Of a DNA stretch of 6,675 bases, positions 5,921-6,675 are shown one piece after another. The notes under the pieces were generated by a model. That model searched no databases. It worked only from the letters and a program-made list of their open reading frames with translations, and was not told the DNA's origin. The first letter of the stretch is position 1. Each line of letters opens with the position of its first letter. Source of the stretch: Blastocatellia bacterium (GTDB lineage Bacteria; Acidobacteriota; Blastocatellia; Pyrinomonadales; Pyrinomonadaceae); the NCBI GenBank assembly GCA_003175865.1, contig PSRF01000127.1, positions 1 through 6,675 on the forward strand, written 5' to 3'. The position numbers and the translations under genes are program-made.

Positions 5921-6675
5921 TTGTATCGTTTATTGTTAGCCCCAATTTTGTTGTGTGCTTTGGTCGCTCCCACCTTCGCTAAGCCTATCCCCAAAGTCGA
6001 CGATCCGAAGCAGTTTACGGTCGAGCAGGTTGTTGAATCAGTGATTCTGATCTATGGCAGTCGTCCGGGTTTGGAACAGGTTCGTCGATTCGGAGTTGAA
6101 AGAGGGAAAATCACCCGCGTGCTTCCTACCGGAAGCACTGAGGAATCCACCTACGAACGTAAATTTGTAAGAGGCGAGAATCTGGACAAAGACAAGATCC
6201 GGCTTGATCAGAAGATGCCTACCATGGAGTACTCACTGATCTACGGTGGGGGCAAACTTTGGGGACTCATTAATGGCGCGGCTTTTACTCCAAGACAGGA
6301 TGCAGCCGAGAATTTCCTATCACAACATCACCACAGCATTGATTCGCTGCTTCGTTACAAGGAGTGCGGATATACAATCACACTGGTTGGTAAAGAACAA
6401 CAGAAGGGCTTAGATCTCTACGTTGTAGACCTTGTAGATACGGACAAGCGAAAGACACGTTATTACATTAGTAGTCGCTCTCTTCGTGTACTCTGGCTGG
6501 AATACGAGGAGCCAGGTACGGGAACCACACCAGTCAAATACACTAAGAAGTTTCTAGATTATCGTTCCGTCCAGCAGACGTTGGTACCTTATCGAGTGTT
6601 GATTTTGGAGGACGGTCGCCAGAGTCAAGAAATTCAGATCCTGACACTCACGTATGGCGTCAAGGTTGATGACGC
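5921..6675 (+). CDS. Exported LolA-fold-like protein, 3' end missing
   Basis: A frame open for 251 codons runs off the right edge. It starts at TTG, supported by GAGGAG six bases upstream. The first about 20 residues are a classic Sec signal peptide: MYR, hydrophobic LLLAPILLCALVAP, then TFA before KPIPK, so cleavage after Ala 20 is likely and the mature protein is extracytoplasmic. There is no lipobox cysteine at the cleavage site. A helical start (QFTVEQVVESVILIYGSRPGLEQ) leads into alternating beta strands, including GYTITLVGKEQQ, LYVVDLVDTD, TRYYISSRSLRVLWLEYEE, YTKKFLDYRSV and LVPYRVLILEDG. This pattern, with a converted-substrate-like YYIS and a PYR strand, resembles LolA/LolB-type or outer-membrane lipoprotein-sorting folds common in Acidobacteriota. 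The fold call is by pattern only. It is divergent from the ATP-grasp gene. A lipid, lipoprotein or other ligand carrier role is inferred. Confidence 0.75.
   Translation, partial: MYRLLLAPILLCALVAPTFAKPIPKVDDPKQFTVEQVVESVILIYGSRPGLEQVRRFGVERGKITRVLPTGSTEESTYERKFVRGENLDKDKIRLDQKMPTMEYSLIYGGGKLWGLINGAAFTPRQDAAENFLSQHHHSIDSLLRYKECGYTITLVGKEQQKGLDLYVVDLVDTDKRKTRYYISSRSLRVLWLEYEEPGTGTTPVKYTKKFLDYRSVQQTLVPYRVLILEDGRQSQEIQILTLTYGVKVDD

Noticed and set aside
5755..5982. 75-residue plus-strand ATG frame upstream of and overlapping the exported gene
   Set aside because: It crosses the extended -10 promoter and is out of frame with the signal-peptide gene; no ribosome site or domain.
1..6675. CRISPR array, insertion sequence, tRNA, riboswitch or LexA box
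   Set aside because: No regular repeats, transposase motifs, tRNA-like cloverleaf, known aptamer pattern or recognisable LexA site were found by reading both strands.

Overview
The window looks like ordinary chromosomal DNA from a Gram-negative-type bacterium with about 50% G+C. The best guess is an Acidobacteriota soil lineage (Blastocatellia/Pyrinomonadaceae-like). This rests on the gene types together: a YfgM-like TPR anchor protein, a YdjM-type membrane hydrolase, a stand-alone ATP-grasp protein and a LolA-fold-like exported protein. It is an inference, not a match to a known genome. No mobile element, CRISPR array, tRNA or rRNA was seen.

Layout, left to right. (1) An ECF RNA polymerase sigma factor lies on the minus strand (123-782). 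Upstream is a near-perfect sigma-E-type promoter (GGAAC, then GTCTAA), so it probably autoregulates. A hairpin plus T-run directly after its stop (84-115) suggests it is transcribed alone. (2) A 279-bp divergent intergenic region (783-1061) carries that ECF promoter and an opposing housekeeping-type promoter with a perfect TTGACA. (3) A tightly packed plus-strand operon follows (1062-4436). It encodes a single-pass protein with a probable extracytoplasmic TPR domain, a YdjM-like multi-pass metal-dependent hydrolase starting at TTG, and a protein with two membrane hairpins, a PH-like domain and TPRs, whose ATG overlaps the previous stop. (4) A perfect hairpin terminator (4455-4480) sits between convergent genes. 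(5) An ATP-grasp enzyme lies on the minus strand (4503-5618) with a histone-H1-like basic C-terminal tail and a leader containing two inverted repeats. (6) A second divergent intergenic region holds two good promoters facing away from each other. (7) An exported, LolA-fold-like protein starts at TTG 5921 on the plus strand and runs off the right edge.

How the genes may work together: the three operon products are all predicted membrane proteins. Topology reasoning puts TPR scaffolds on opposite faces of the membrane around the YdjM-like protein, so a membrane complex is a testable hypothesis. The sigma-E-type switch beside it and the LolA-like gene fit an envelope theme, but no ECF-type promoter was found in front of the operon or the LolA-like gene, so direct control is not supported. 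Four of the six genes are read from GTG or TTG, and one (5921 onward) is easily missed for that reason.
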